Below, one piece after another: positions 1 to 8,487 of a DNA stretch of 64,000 nt. Numbering within the stretch: position 1 is the stretch's first letter; each line of letters begins with the position of its first letter. The DNA is from Micromonospora echinofusca (GTDB taxonomy: Bacteria; Actinomycetota; Actinomycetes; Mycobacteriales; Micromonosporaceae): positions 3,928,501 through 3,992,500 of the forward strand of contig NZ_LT607733.1 in assembly GCF_900091445.1 (NCBI RefSeq), in the 5' to 3' direction. The notes beneath the pieces were generated by a model, which saw nothing but the letters and a program-made list of their open reading frames with translations, did no database searches and was not told where the DNA came from. The position numbers and the translations under genes are program-made.

Positions 1-2
1 TC

Positions 3-902
3 ACGAGCGTCGAGGTCGAGGTCACGGCGTCCGGCGACGGTGTCGAGGTCACCGCCGACAGTGCCCGGCCAGTCCTGGGGCGCCACGCCGCACTGCTGAT
101 GCGCCAGGTCCTGGGCCTCACCGGCGAGATGCGGATCACGATCCGCTCGCACCCGCTGCCTCCGCACGTCGGTCTCGGTAGCAGTAGCGCCGTCCTCGCG
201 GCCGTGGCCGCGGCGATCAACGAACTGTGCGGTCGGCCGCTGGACCACCGGACGCTGATGCGGCTGCTGGTCGACAACCACGGCGAGGAGATCGACGGCA
301 ACGACGACGAGATCATGCCGGTCCAGTGCATCGGCGGCTCGGCCGCCGCCGGTCTGGTACCCGGCGCGATCCAGGTGGTCTCCGGAAACGCGGTCGCGCT
401 GCTGGCCGCCCCCGCGCCGGCCGGGCACACGATCGTGCTCGCCGTACCACCGGACCTGCGCAGCTGGGACGCCTCGGAGAGCCTTCGCGCCGAGGCGGAG
501 AACTTCGACGGGTTCCTGGAGACCGGCCGTCGATACGCGCCGCAGATCGCCTACCGGCTGCTGCACGAGTGCTGGCCCGACCTGGTCACCGGCACTCCGA
601 GCACCCTTGGACAGCTCGTCTTCGACTACCGGTTCGAGATGGGCAGCATCCGCAACTGCGCCTTCTCACACCCCCGCCTGCTGCAGTACGCGGCGCAGGT
701 ACGGCAGCTGTTCGAGTCGGGACAGGCAGCGGTGCTCAGTCTCTCCTCGGTCGGACCGCTCTTCTTCGCTCTCACCGAGCAGCCCGACGCCGTCGCGGCT
801 GGCTTCGAGGCCGCGGGCCTCACCACGTTCCGCGCGATGCCGTGGGACCAGGGCTACCTGATCGACGAGTGCACGGTGAAGCGCGATGCGCGCAACGGGT
901 GA
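3..902 (+). CDS. GHMP-family kinase, 5' partial
   Basis: The frame is open from base 3, so the N-terminus lies outside the window. The visible 299 residues hold the glycine/serine-rich GHMP ATP-binding motif (PPHVGLGSSSAVLAAV, about residues 50-65 of the fragment) and a second conserved stretch around EEIDGNDDEIMPVQCIGG. The HVGLGS form resembles archaeal beta-RFAP synthase-like GHMP proteins, but the later part does not convincingly match that enzyme. GHMP proteins phosphorylate small-molecule hydroxyls or use related chemistry; the substrate here is unknown. The gene overlaps the next methyltransferase by 17 bp and heads a four-gene coupled operon, so its product probably feeds the same pathway. 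Confidence 0.8.
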   Translation, partial: TSVEVEVTASGDGVEVTADSARPVLGRHAALLMRQVLGLTGEMRITIRSHPLPPHVGLGSSSAVLAAVAAAINELCGRPLDHRTLMRLLVDNHGEEIDGNDDEIMPVQCIGGSAAAGLVPGAIQVVSGNAVALLAAPAPAGHTIVLAVPPDLRSWDASESLRAEAENFDGFLETGRRYAPQIAYRLLHECWPDLVTGTPSTLGQLVFDYRFEMGSIRNCAFSHPRLLQYAAQVRQLFESGQAAVLSLSSVGPLFFALTEQPDAVAAGFEAAGLTTFRAMPWDQGYLIDECTVKRDARNG

Positions 903-1518
903 CTACTGGAATCGGCCGGACGTGGTGACGACGTTCGCCACGGCGTCGCCGCCGGGATACCTGGCCGACATCGTGCCGCAGGGCGGCCCCGGCGCGGTGG
1001 CCCTCGACGTCGGCTGCGGTGGTGGGCGGAACCTGCCGCTGCTGGCCGAACGAGGCTACCGGGTCGTCGGACTCGACCTGCACGCCGAGATGGTGCTGCG
1101 CGCACGAGGCATCGCCCCCGGTGTGGCCTTCTGTCGGGCGGACGTCGTCGCGCTGCCGGTGGCCACCGCGCGGGCCGCAGTCGTGGTGTGTCACGGGGTC
1201 CTGCACAACCTGCCCCGGCCGGAACAGGTCTGCGCCGCCATCGGCGAGCTGAGCCGGGTCGTCGCCACCGCCGGCGTCGTGTCGCTGAACCTGTTCAGCG
1301 CAGCGCATCTGGACCACCGGCTGACCCGGCTCGCCGACGACCGCCACCGGCTCCCCAACGGACAGGTGATGACGCTGCTGCCGCCGGAGCGCATCGCCGC
1401 GCTCTGCCGTACCGCCGGATTCGAGTTCGTCGACGGCCCGTTCGAATACCTCCACGATGCCGACCCCGGCCAGCGCTCAGTCTGGCGGGCCGTCCTGCGA
1501 CCGACGGGGACACGATGA
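886..1518 (+). CDS. class I SAM-dependent methyltransferase
   Basis: This 210-residue protein has the SAM-binding motif I (ALDVGCGGGRN, about residues 38-48), the acidic end of strand beta-2 (VVGLDLH) and the post-motif region VVVCHGVLHNLPRP typical of Methyltransf_11/25 enzymes. It starts with ATG inside the end of the GHMP kinase gene, and its TGA overlaps the ATG of the next gene (ATGATGA-type junction), so the genes are probably translationally coupled. The methyl acceptor cannot be read from the sequence; a small molecule made by this operon is the simplest inference. Confidence 0.85.
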   Translation: MRATGDYWNRPDVVTTFATASPPGYLADIVPQGGPGAVALDVGCGGGRNLPLLAERGYRVVGLDLHAEMVLRARGIAPGVAFCRADVVALPVATARAAVVVCHGVLHNLPRPEQVCAAIGELSRVVATAGVVSLNLFSAAHLDHRLTRLADDRHRLPNGQVMTLLPPERIAALCRTAGFEFVDGPFEYLHDADPGQRSVWRAVLRPTGTR

Positions 1519-2720
1519 TCCAGAGCGAAGCAAGCCTCATCGACACCGATCCGGCCGAGCTGGCCGATCCGCACGCGCTGGCGGCACGGCTCGGCGTACG
1601 CGCCGGGACCGTCCGGCTCGGCCAGACACGGATCGCGGTGAGCAGCACCGACCCGCGAGCCGTCACGTACCTTCACGACCTGTTCACCCCGGCGAACGAC
1701 ATCTGGGAGCACCTGCCCGACGACTTCTCGCCCTGTTCCCTGACCGCCGTGAACCTCGCCGTTTCCGACGCGTGCTTCGAACGGCTGGTCGACCACTACG
1801 CGGCGCAGGCGGTCCGGCGGCAAGCCGTACATCTGCACGTGGCCGCACCAGGGATCCGCTACGAGATGGCCGACGGGACCTGGGCCGTGGTCTCGGAGCC
1901 CGACGAGATCGACGGCACCAACCTCGTCGTGCAGTCCCCGCGCGGCCTGGTGTTCGTCACGACCGCGCGCCCCTACGCCCACCTGGCGCTGGCTCGGCAC
2001 CTGCGCGAGTTCGGCTACCGGCGAGGCGAGAGTGACGGTTGGGCCGGGCTGCACGCGTCCTGCGCGGCCACCCCCGAGGGCAACGTGGTGGTGATCGGCC
2101 GCTCCGGTGCCGGCAAGTCCACCACCGCCCTGGCCCTGGCCGCTGCCTCCGGCTGCGGCTTCGTCGCCAACGACCGGGTCATGGTCCGCGTGGAGGGAGA
2201 GCAGGTGACAGCCTGCGGGATGCCGGTGCCGATCCGCATCAACGGCGGCACCATGCACGCGCTGGGCCTGAAGGACGCGACCAGCTGGCAGCTGACCCGC
2301 CGGCAGCCGGACTTCGTCACCAGCGACTGGCAGAACTTCTGCGGAGACTCCAAGCTGAACCTGCTGCCCGTCGAGTGGCGTGCGCGCACCGGCACCGCCC
2401 TGGTCCCCTCGGTACGGCTGACCGCCATCGTGCTGCCCCACGTGACGAAGGACTCCGCGGTGCTCAGCGTGCGTCGGGTCGGTCCGGACGAGGCGCGCGA
2501 GGTCCTCGCCGAGCAGCTGATGACTCCGGACGACGACGTGTTCGTCGAGGACTGGCTGCACGCCCGCACCCGCGACCGCGACGAGATCGGTGCCCTGGCG
2601 GGGCGGACGTTCGAGGCACTCATGCGGTTGCCGATCCTGGTCACCGAGCTCGGCACCCGCAACACGCTGGTGAATCTCTCCAGCTCCATCCGCGAGGCGC
2701 TCGGAACGCTGCGTGGCTGA
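1515..2720 (+). CDS. HPr kinase-like P-loop protein
   Basis: The protein has 401 residues with a Walker A motif GRSGAGKST near residues 195-203, followed by FVANDRVMV, which resembles the Asp-containing motif after the P-loop in HPr-kinase/phosphorylase-related proteins. The N-terminal 190 residues have no obvious family. The frame stays open far upstream, but the ATG at 1515 is chosen because it overlaps the preceding stop, leaving a compact operon. HprK relatives phosphorylate a protein serine or a small molecule; no HPr gene is visible here. HprK-related kinases also occur in natural-product loci. The target is unknown. Confidence 0.75.
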   Translation: MIQSEASLIDTDPAELADPHALAARLGVRAGTVRLGQTRIAVSSTDPRAVTYLHDLFTPANDIWEHLPDDFSPCSLTAVNLAVSDACFERLVDHYAAQAVRRQAVHLHVAAPGIRYEMADGTWAVVSEPDEIDGTNLVVQSPRGLVFVTTARPYAHLALARHLREFGYRRGESDGWAGLHASCAATPEGNVVVIGRSGAGKSTTALALAAASGCGFVANDRVMVRVEGEQVTACGMPVPIRINGGTMHALGLKDATSWQLTRRQPDFVTSDWQNFCGDSKLNLLPVEWRARTGTALVPSVRLTAIVLPHVTKDSAVLSVRRVGPDEAREVLAEQLMTPDDDVFVEDWLHARTRDRDEIGALAGRTFEALMRLPILVTELGTRNTLVNLSSSIREALGTLRG

Positions 2721-3540
2721 CCTCGCCTTCGCCGCGTTCGACCTGGACGGCACGCTGGTCGACGAGCGCGGTGTGCCGTTGCCTGGCACGATCGAAGGCC
2801 TCGCCCAGCTGCGTGACCACGGCCTGACGCTCCTGCTGGTGACTGGACGATCGACGGTGTTGTTCACGGCGCTCGGTCTACCCGAGCGCCTACTCGAACT
2901 GTTCGGGCCTCACCTGCTGCTCGACAACGGCAACGTCGAGTACGACCGCGCCGCCGCCCGGGCGACGTATCGCCGCGCGCTGCCCCGCGAGGTGGTGCCA
3001 GCGCTGCTCGCCGCAGGTTTCAGCGAGATGGTCGCGGAGTCGGATCACCGCTATGTCGCGACCTCCCGGCGCGCGTCCACGTGGTTCGCGATGGCACACC
3101 GGCTGCCCCGATCGTCCATCGACGTCGACCCGCAGCTCGGCGGGCGGACGCAGGTCGGCTCGGTGCTGGTGCTGGACCGTGTGCCGCTGCCCGAGGGGCT
3201 GTTGGGCGGTGCGGTCGAGGCGATCCCGTTCGCCGGCACCGCGGCGAAGCTGGTGCGTCCTGCGGGGACCTGCAAGAGTGCCGCTCTGACGGCGTTGCTG
3301 GCCGAGCGGGCCGGTGAGGCCGACCTGAAGCGGGTCATCGCGTTCGGCGACGGGCGCAACGACCGGTGCCTGCTGGCCACTGCGGCGGTCGGGGTCGCGG
3401 TGGCCGACAGCCACGCCGACGCCGCTGCACGCGCGACGATGCGGCTGTCGGGCCCGATCGGAGACTTCCTGGCCGCCTTCCACCCGGACGCGCTCGTCCG
3501 GCGTGACCGACCGGACGTCGTGGAGGATTGTGCGCACTGA
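2713..3540 (+). CDS. HAD-superfamily phosphatase (Cof-like)
   Basis: The protein has 275 residues. HAD motif I is FDLDGTLVDE at residues 8-17, motif II is LLLVTGRST (about 37-45), motif III includes a conserved Lys (GTAAKLVRPAG), and motif IV is VIAFGDGRNDRCLL, the GDGxND form typical of Cof/IIB HAD phosphatases. It starts with GTG, overlapping the kinase gene by 8 bp. It is the last gene of the operon and faces the Nudix gene tail to tail with 3 bp between stops. It probably dephosphorylates a sugar-phosphate-like intermediate made by the upstream kinases. Confidence 0.85.
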   Translation: MADLAFAAFDLDGTLVDERGVPLPGTIEGLAQLRDHGLTLLLVTGRSTVLFTALGLPERLLELFGPHLLLDNGNVEYDRAAARATYRRALPREVVPALLAAGFSEMVAESDHRYVATSRRASTWFAMAHRLPRSSIDVDPQLGGRTQVGSVLVLDRVPLPEGLLGGAVEAIPFAGTAAKLVRPAGTCKSAALTALLAERAGEADLKRVIAFGDGRNDRCLLATAAVGVAVADSHADAAARATMRLSGPIGDFLAAFHPDALVRRDRPDVVEDCAH

Positions 3541-3543
3541 GGG

Positions 3544-4059
3544 TCACCAGCGCGCGAGCAGGACCTCTTCGTCGTCCCGGTTGCGCCAGATCCAGGTGGT
3601 GCCGGCCGGCACCGCACCGCTCAGGTAACCGAGGATCGGCTCCCGCTGGTTGTCGCTCTCGAGCTGCCCGATCAGCTTGAGAGCCTCCGGCAGCGGGAAG
3701 AAGGCTGCCTCGGCGATCTCGTCGTCCTCCGGCAGGGTCTCGCCCTCCCAGTCGTTGATCTCGAACGCGATCGCCAGCGCCGACGGGTAACGCTCGGAGT
3801 CGATGTGCATCACGAACGCGGTGGCGACCGGATCGCCGACCACCAGGCCGGTCTCCTCCTGCATCTCCCGCCGCAGCGCCTCGTGGAAGACCTCGCCGTC
3901 CTGGACGCCGCCGCCGGGCAGCGACCAGAGCATCTCGCCGTTCGCGCCGAGGCTCTCCCGCACCAGCAGGATCTCGTCGCCTCGCCGGACGATGCCGATG
4001 ACGAGCTGCACGCGAGAAACAGGCGCCCGCGCCGGCGCTTCAGATTCAACAGGGGTCAT
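3544..4059 (-). CDS. Nudix hydrolase
   Basis: The protein has 171 residues. The Nudix box GGGVQDGEVFHEALRREMQE followed by ETGL (about residues 50-73) fits GX5EX7REUXEEXGU, so metal-dependent hydrolysis of a nucleoside diphosphate linked to X is expected. The substrate is not predictable from the box. The ATG at 4059 begins a plausible N-terminus. The gene is single, convergent with the HAD phosphatase gene and separated from the next minus-strand gene by an insertion-sequence remnant. Confidence 0.9.
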   Translation of the reverse strand: MTPVESEAPARAPVSRVQLVIGIVRRGDEILLVRESLGANGEMLWSLPGGGVQDGEVFHEALRREMQEETGLVVGDPVATAFVMHIDSERYPSALAIAFEINDWEGETLPEDDEIAEAAFFPLPEALKLIGQLESDNQREPILGYLSGAVPAGTTWIWRNRDDEEVLLARW

Positions 4060-4105
4060 AAGCAGAGAATCCTAGTGGCCCGCCCGGTGATGGCACTCCC
4101 CGGGC

Positions 4106-4200
4106 TTACACCTGCCAGCTCTCCCAGCGGCGGAGTCGGCGCCAGCAGATGATGGCGCCGACGAGGCTTCGTGGATGTCGTTCGTGGAGCTCACAGCGGG
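4106..4200 (-). pseudogene. 3' end of an IS5-like transposase, frameshifted
   Basis: On the minus strand one frame reads NDIHEA and, after a frame change of a base or so, another reads LVGAIICWRRLRRW up to a TAA at 4106-4108. Together these resemble the common C-terminal ending of IS5-group DDE transposases (DIHEAF...ICWRRL). Only this last piece is recognisable and no upstream catalytic region is found. The stretch is interpreted as a decayed insertion-sequence end; the family assignment rests on memory of the motif. Confidence 0.4.
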
Positions 4201-4255
4201 GTGGGCGGCGGAACCGGTGCGACAGAGGGGTGGCCTGCTCGACGACCCGGCATGC

Positions 4256-4855
4256 TCAGGATCGTTCGGCGACCACGACCGTGTCCAGGGCGTCCACCGC
4301 TCGGCCCTCCACCGTCACGGGTCGGCGGGCGGTCTCGGCCCGGCGGATCCGCAGCCCCGGAAGCTCTTTCACCACCGTCTCGGGGGTGAGCAGGATACCG
4401 GGGTCCTGCGGGCCACCCGTGCCGCCGGAGAGGTTCCCGAGGTCGTGGCCGACCACGAGGACCCGCCCGCTCGCACGTACCGCGCGGCGGGCGTGGGACA
4501 GCACGGCGGCGATCTCGGCGGCAGGCAGGTGCAGGTACGCGATCAGCACCAGGTCGAAGCCGTCGGCCGGCGGCTCGTACTCGGTAACGTCGGCCACCTG
4601 CCAGTCGACGCTGACGTCTCGCTGGCGGGCCAGTTCCCGGCCCCGCTCGATGGCTACCGCGGAGAAGTCGACTGCGGTGACCTCCCAGCCCTGCTGGGCC
4701 AGCCACACCGCGTTACGTCCCTCACCGGCGGCGAGGTCGATCGCCCTGCCGGGGGACAGACCGGCGACCTCCTCCACGACGAAGCGGTTGGGTTCGGCGG
4801 TCCACACGAGTTCCGGCGCGCTCGCGTACCGCTCGTCCCAGGCAGTGCTGTCCAT
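4256..4855 (-). CDS. class I SAM-dependent methyltransferase
   Basis: The protein has 199 residues from the chosen ATG at 4855, which has a good ribosome-binding site (AGAGGAG) about 8 nt upstream; an in-frame start 51 bp earlier exists but lacks one. Motif I is AIDLAAGEGRNAVWLA and motif II is VTAVDFS. The set MDSTAWDERY...W..EPNRFV resembles TehB/thiopurine-type methyltransferases often annotated generically. It lies just downstream of the M56 peptidase gene (87 bp gap) and might be read with that operon, but nothing ties its function to it. Confidence 0.85.
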   Translation of the reverse strand: MDSTAWDERYASAPELVWTAEPNRFVVEEVAGLSPGRAIDLAAGEGRNAVWLAQQGWEVTAVDFSAVAIERGRELARQRDVSVDWQVADVTEYEPPADGFDLVLIAYLHLPAAEIAAVLSHARRAVRASGRVLVVGHDLGNLSGGTGGPQDPGILLTPETVVKELPGLRIRRAETARRPVTVEGRAVDALDTVVVAERS

Positions 4856-4942
4856 CGTCGTGCTCCTCTCGACGTGCGAAGATTCGTTTCCCGGCGCGGC
4901 TCTCATCCTTGCCGAGGGCGGCGACGGACACGGTCCGGACCG

Positions 4943-5911
4943 TCAACTGCCTGCCACGTGGGCGGGACTGCCGGCCGCAGGTGGCGAGTTGGTCGAACAG
5001 GTGGCGGCGTGGAGGGCCAAGCCGGCGGAGGCGATCGCCACCGCCGGTGGTCCGGTCAGGAGCAGTCCGATCGCGCTGGCGGCGACGAGGCGGTGAAGGG
5101 TCCGCGGTCGGGCCGGCGGGGCAAGCATCCGACGTACCCGCTCGACCGCGCCCGTCCCCGCGCCCAGAGCGTGCCGGGGAGCACGGTCGGCGAGTTGGAC
5201 GATGGCCGTGGCGACAGCTTGCCGTCCGTGGCGCTCGCTCGCACGGTCGTCGGCCAGGTGCTCCACCAGCCGTCTGATCTCCGTTTCGGCCGCGTCGGCC
5301 ATCGGCAGTCCCGGCAGTGCCCGGTGGAACGCGACGGCGAGGGCGACGAGGAGGTGGTGTCGGCCTCGGAGGTGCGCCCGCTCGTGCCGCAGTACCGCTG
5401 CCAGTTCCTCGGCGGTGAGTGCGTCGAGCGCGGCGCTGGTGACGACGACCCGGCCCGGGCGGCCCGGCAGGCAGTAGACCGCGGCCGTGGTGTGGTCCAC
5501 GACCGTCCAACCGTTGGCACCCGGTCGGCCGAGGGGCAGCAGTGCGGCGAGGTGTCGGCGGCGCCAGCGGCGGGCGGAGGTGAACGTGACGATGAGACCG
5601 ATCACGATCCGGGCGGCGAGGACCACGGTGGCGAGCAGCCCGATCACGGCGAGCGTCTCGTTCGGGGCACCGAGGCCCGTCAGGGCCCGCGTGCACGCGA
5701 CGACGATGCCTTCGAGGCCGGCGGCGAAGGCAGCGGGCGGTACGGCGACCAGCAGACCGGCGGTGAGGACGGCGACGCTGACGGAGAGTTCCGCGCCGAG
5801 CCAGAGTCCGACGGTGAGCCGCGGTAGGGAGGTCGTCCATCGCCCGGTCAGGGCCGGAGGGGCGACGACCGCCACCGCGACCGCCCAGACCAGCAGCACC
5901 AGACTGGTCAC
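4943..5911 (-). CDS. M56-family (BlaR1-like) membrane metalloprotease
   Basis: The protein has 322 residues. It has two or three N-terminal membrane segments, a zinc-protease motif RHERAHLRGRHH (HExxH-type, mid-protein) with a downstream EHLADDRA containing the third-ligand region, and a late hydrophobic segment. M56 proteases such as BlaR1/MecR1 sense an external signal and inactivate the partner BlaI-type repressor by proteolysis. No penicillin-binding sensor domain is present, so beta-lactam sensing is not supported. The start is the GTG at 5911, which overlaps the stop of the upstream blaI-like gene (GTGA). Confidence 0.88.
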   Translation of the reverse strand: MTSLVLLVWAVAVAVVAPPALTGRWTTSLPRLTVGLWLGAELSVSVAVLTAGLLVAVPPAAFAAGLEGIVVACTRALTGLGAPNETLAVIGLLATVVLAARIVIGLIVTFTSARRWRRRHLAALLPLGRPGANGWTVVDHTTAAVYCLPGRPGRVVVTSAALDALTAEELAAVLRHERAHLRGRHHLLVALAVAFHRALPGLPMADAAETEIRRLVEHLADDRASERHGRQAVATAIVQLADRAPRHALGAGTGAVERVRRMLAPPARPRTLHRLVAASAIGLLLTGPPAVAIASAGLALHAATCSTNSPPAAGSPAHVAGS

Positions 5912-6303
5912 GGCTTCGGCGTTCCGCGTTGATCGAGCAGCTCGCGCAGGGCGGCGGCCTCCTCGGGAGTCATGGTGTCGACGAACCGGGCCAGTGCGGC
6001 ATGCTGGTCGGCGGCCGAGGAGAGCGCCTCGGCCATCAACTGTCCGACACGCTCCTCCCGGCTGGCCTTCGGGCGGTAGCGGTACGCCCGCCCGGCGAGG
6101 TCGCGCTCCGCCCAGCCCTTGCGATGCAGGTTGTCCAGGACCGTCATCACCGTGGTGTAGGCGAGGCCGCGCTCCCCCATCGCGTCCACCATCTGCCGCA
6201 CCGTGAGCGGCCCGGGCGCTTCCCACAACGCGTTCATCACGGCGGATTCCAGCGGACCCAGTGGGCGGTCGTTGCCGGGGTCCTTCCTTCGGGGTCGGCT
6301 CAC
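5908..6303 (-). CDS. BlaI/MecI/CopY-family transcriptional repressor
   Basis: The 131-residue protein has the family's winged helix-turn-helix: LGPLESAVMNALWEAPGPLTV, then a recognition segment YTTVMTVLDNLHRKGW, and RYRPKASREE as the wing and hinge. The C-terminal helices serve dimerisation. It starts with GTG overlapping the stop of the CcdA-like gene, and its own stop overlaps the M56 protease start. BlaI-type repressors bind ACTA/TAGT-like dyads; three such dyads lie before the first gene of this operon (8488-8532), so autoregulation of the whole operon is likely. Confidence 0.93.
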   Translation of the reverse strand: MSRPRRKDPGNDRPLGPLESAVMNALWEAPGPLTVRQMVDAMGERGLAYTTVMTVLDNLHRKGWAERDLAGRAYRYRPKASREERVGQLMAEALSSAADQHAALARFVDTMTPEEAAALRELLDQRGTPKP

Positions 6304-7712
6304 CGGTCGACCGTACCTTCTGCCGCGAGCGGCTCCGGCGCGGCCGGATCCGGGCAGGCCCGCTCAGCGGCGAGCCGACGCCGCAGTGCCCAGGCGAGCA
6401 GGGCGATCGAGGCCGCGGCGAGTACGGGCTGAGCCGGGGCGAACCAGCTCATCGCCCCGCTGTAGCCGAGCGCGATGAGGACGAGCTTGTTGCAGACGGG
6501 GCAGCCGACGGCGAACAGGGACAGGGTCGCCCCGGTCACGCCGGTCCGCGACTCTCTGCCGCAGGTCGCCTTGTCACCGGTTGCGGCGACGGGCGCGACG
6601 TAGGTGGCCAGGAGCAGCCCCGACAGGACCGCGGTCACCAGCAGTACCGGCCAGGCCCACCAGGTGACGGCCATGTCACGGCTGAAGTAGGGGGTGTCGA
6701 TCAGGTCGGTGGGGATCGCGATCGCCACCGCGGTCGCCACGGCGCCGGCAACCGCCGCGATCCACCGCCGAGCCGGCCACACCCACGGCTCGGGTGCGAG
6801 GCTCGCCCCGACCACGTCGGTCACCGACGGCAGCCGGGCTGCAGCCGTTTCCCCGGCGGCGGGGGTTTTCGGAGCGGCGGCGGTGTCCGCAGTCGCGGCG
6901 GCACGACGCCGGCGCAGCACCAGGACGGTGATCGCCGCCAACCCCGCGACGAGAAGGACCAGTTCGTCCGGCACCTCGCCGAGTGTTCCGGTCACCCACT
7001 CCTGCGCGGCGCCTTCCACGTCTGTCAGGCCGAAGCCACCGGCGAGGCCCGCCGTGCCGTCGAAGAGCAGGAAGAGTGCGCCCAGCGCGACGAAGAGCAG
7101 ACCCGACACGGTCGACGTGCTGTGCAGGTGCAGCCGGCCGACGGAGAACTGCCGGCCCCGCAGCCACCGGCGCTCGCCGATGCGCCACCGGTCCCAGACG
7201 AGGGCGAGCAGCAGCAGGGGCGCCGTCATGCCCAGGGCGTAGACGGCCAGCAGTGCACCGCCCGTCGCGGGCTGCTCGGAGGTCGCCGCAACCGTCAGGA
7301 TGCCGCCCAGGATCGGACCGGAGCAGAAGCCGGCGAGCCCGTAGACCGCGCCGAGGGCGAGCACCGACAGCGGAGAGTCTCCGGTGAGCCGTCCCATCAA
7401 CCGCTGGGCCGGCCCGAAGGCGAACCCCTTGCCGACCAGTTGCATGGCCCCGAGGGCGATGATCGACCAGCCCGCGACGGTGATCAGCGTGTCGCGGTGT
7501 TGGAAGAAAGCTCCGGCGACGACCGAGGACCCGGCGCCGAGCGGCACCAGCACGGCGGCCAGGCCCAGGTAGAACACGCCGGTGCGGGCGAGCAACTGCC
7601 GCGGGTTCTGGAAGGCGTACGCGAAGAAGGCCGGCAGCAGCATGGCGCTGCATGGGCTGAGCAAGGCGAGCACTCCTCCGAGCAGGGCGGCGAGGTAGCC
7701 GATGTCGCTCAT
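6300..7712 (-). CDS. CcdA-like thiol-disulfide membrane protein with extra C-terminal domain
   Basis: The protein has 470 residues. The N-terminal half is a CcdA/DsbD-beta-type module with about six membrane segments and the paired cysteine regions LLSPCSAMLLPAF and LAGFCSGPILGG, which shuttle electrons across the membrane. After a variable linker, a second membrane domain has VGCPVCNKLVLIALGYSG, a CPxC motif. The fusion suggests one protein that carries thiol electrons and also holds a second redox pair. It overlaps the DsbA-like gene upstream (ATGA) and blaI downstream (GTGA), so it belongs to one transcript with both. Confidence 0.85.
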   Translation of the reverse strand: MSDIGYLAALLGGVLALLSPCSAMLLPAFFAYAFQNPRQLLARTGVFYLGLAAVLVPLGAGSSVVAGAFFQHRDTLITVAGWSIIALGAMQLVGKGFAFGPAQRLMGRLTGDSPLSVLALGAVYGLAGFCSGPILGGILTVAATSEQPATGGALLAVYALGMTAPLLLLALVWDRWRIGERRWLRGRQFSVGRLHLHSTSTVSGLLFVALGALFLLFDGTAGLAGGFGLTDVEGAAQEWVTGTLGEVPDELVLLVAGLAAITVLVLRRRRAAATADTAAAPKTPAAGETAAARLPSVTDVVGASLAPEPWVWPARRWIAAVAGAVATAVAIAIPTDLIDTPYFSRDMAVTWWAWPVLLVTAVLSGLLLATYVAPVAATGDKATCGRESRTGVTGATLSLFAVGCPVCNKLVLIALGYSGAMSWFAPAQPVLAAASIALLAWALRRRLAAERACPDPAAPEPLAAEGTVDR

Positions 7713-8461
7713 CGGGCCCCCACCTGCCTGTCGATGGCCTGCTTGAAAGCCTCGTACGGCTGGGCTCCGACAATCGGGGTGTCTCCCACGATGAACGCCG
7801 GGGTGCCGGTGATGCCCATCGAGGTCGCCTCCTGCTGGTCGCGCCGGACGGCGGTGTGGGTGGCGGCGGAGGCACGGTCGGTGTCGAACCGGGCGAGATC
7901 CAGCCCGATGCTCCTGGCGATGTCGCGTAGCGCGTCCTCGTTCAGGGAACCACTGTTCACCCGGCGGTCCCTGGCGTACACGGCGTCGTGGAACTCCCAG
8001 AACTTCCCCTGAGCGGCGGCGGCGCGCCCCGCGGCGGCCGCGTCATCGGACTCGGCACCGAGGTAGGGCAGGTCGCGCCATTCGATCCGGACGAGGCCCT
8101 TGTCGACGTAGTCCTTGATCAGCTTCGGCCCGGTCTCGCGGGCGTGCCGCCCGCAGAAGGGGCACTGGAAGTCGGCGTACTCCAGGATCACGACGGGCGC
8201 GTCGGGCTCACCGAGTGCGAGGGGGTCGTCGGGTGCCCGCCGGGCCAGACCGGCAAAGGGGTTCTCCGCCTGGCCACCACCGGTCGATCCGCCGGTGGCG
8301 GCACCGGTTACCGGCTCCGCCGGCTTGTCGGCCGGCCGGGCGATGATCGCCAGGACCGCGACGATCGCGATGACGACGACCGGCCCCAGCCAGCCAGCTG
8401 CCCGACGGATCGGGGGCGTACGCCTGGCGCTTGCGGGCGGCGGCTTCGTGGAGCGTTGCAT
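7709..8461 (-). CDS. DsbA-family membrane-anchored thiol oxidoreductase
   Basis: The protein has 250 residues. It has a single N-terminal membrane anchor (GWLGPVVVIAIVAVLAII, residues 24-41), a low-complexity linker, then a thioredoxin fold with active site YADFQCPFCGRHARE (CPFC near residues 99-102) and the cis-Pro loop GITGTPAFIVG. It probably works outside the membrane as a disulfide oxidase or isomerase partnered with the CcdA-like protein encoded immediately downstream. The ATG at 8461 has a strong site (GGAGG, 4-5 nt spacing). It is the first gene of the BlaI-controlled operon. Confidence 0.92.
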   Translation of the reverse strand: MQRSTKPPPASARRTPPIRRAAGWLGPVVVIAIVAVLAIIARPADKPAEPVTGAATGGSTGGGQAENPFAGLARRAPDDPLALGEPDAPVVILEYADFQCPFCGRHARETGPKLIKDYVDKGLVRIEWRDLPYLGAESDDAAAAGRAAAAQGKFWEFHDAVYARDRRVNSGSLNEDALRDIARSIGLDLARFDTDRASAATHTAVRRDQQEATSMGITGTPAFIVGDTPIVGAQPYEAFKQAIDRQVGAR

Positions 8462-8487
8462 GCGTCCTCCAGCAGCTATCGGTATCT

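Noticed and set aside
1188..1514. Upstream extension of the HprK-like gene
   Set aside because: It lies in the methyltransferase gene in another frame and has no family-like sequence; the ATG at 1515 overlaps the preceding stop.
4943..6303. Beta-lactam resistance system
   Set aside because: There is no beta-lactamase or penicillin-binding protein in the operon and no sensor domain on the protease.
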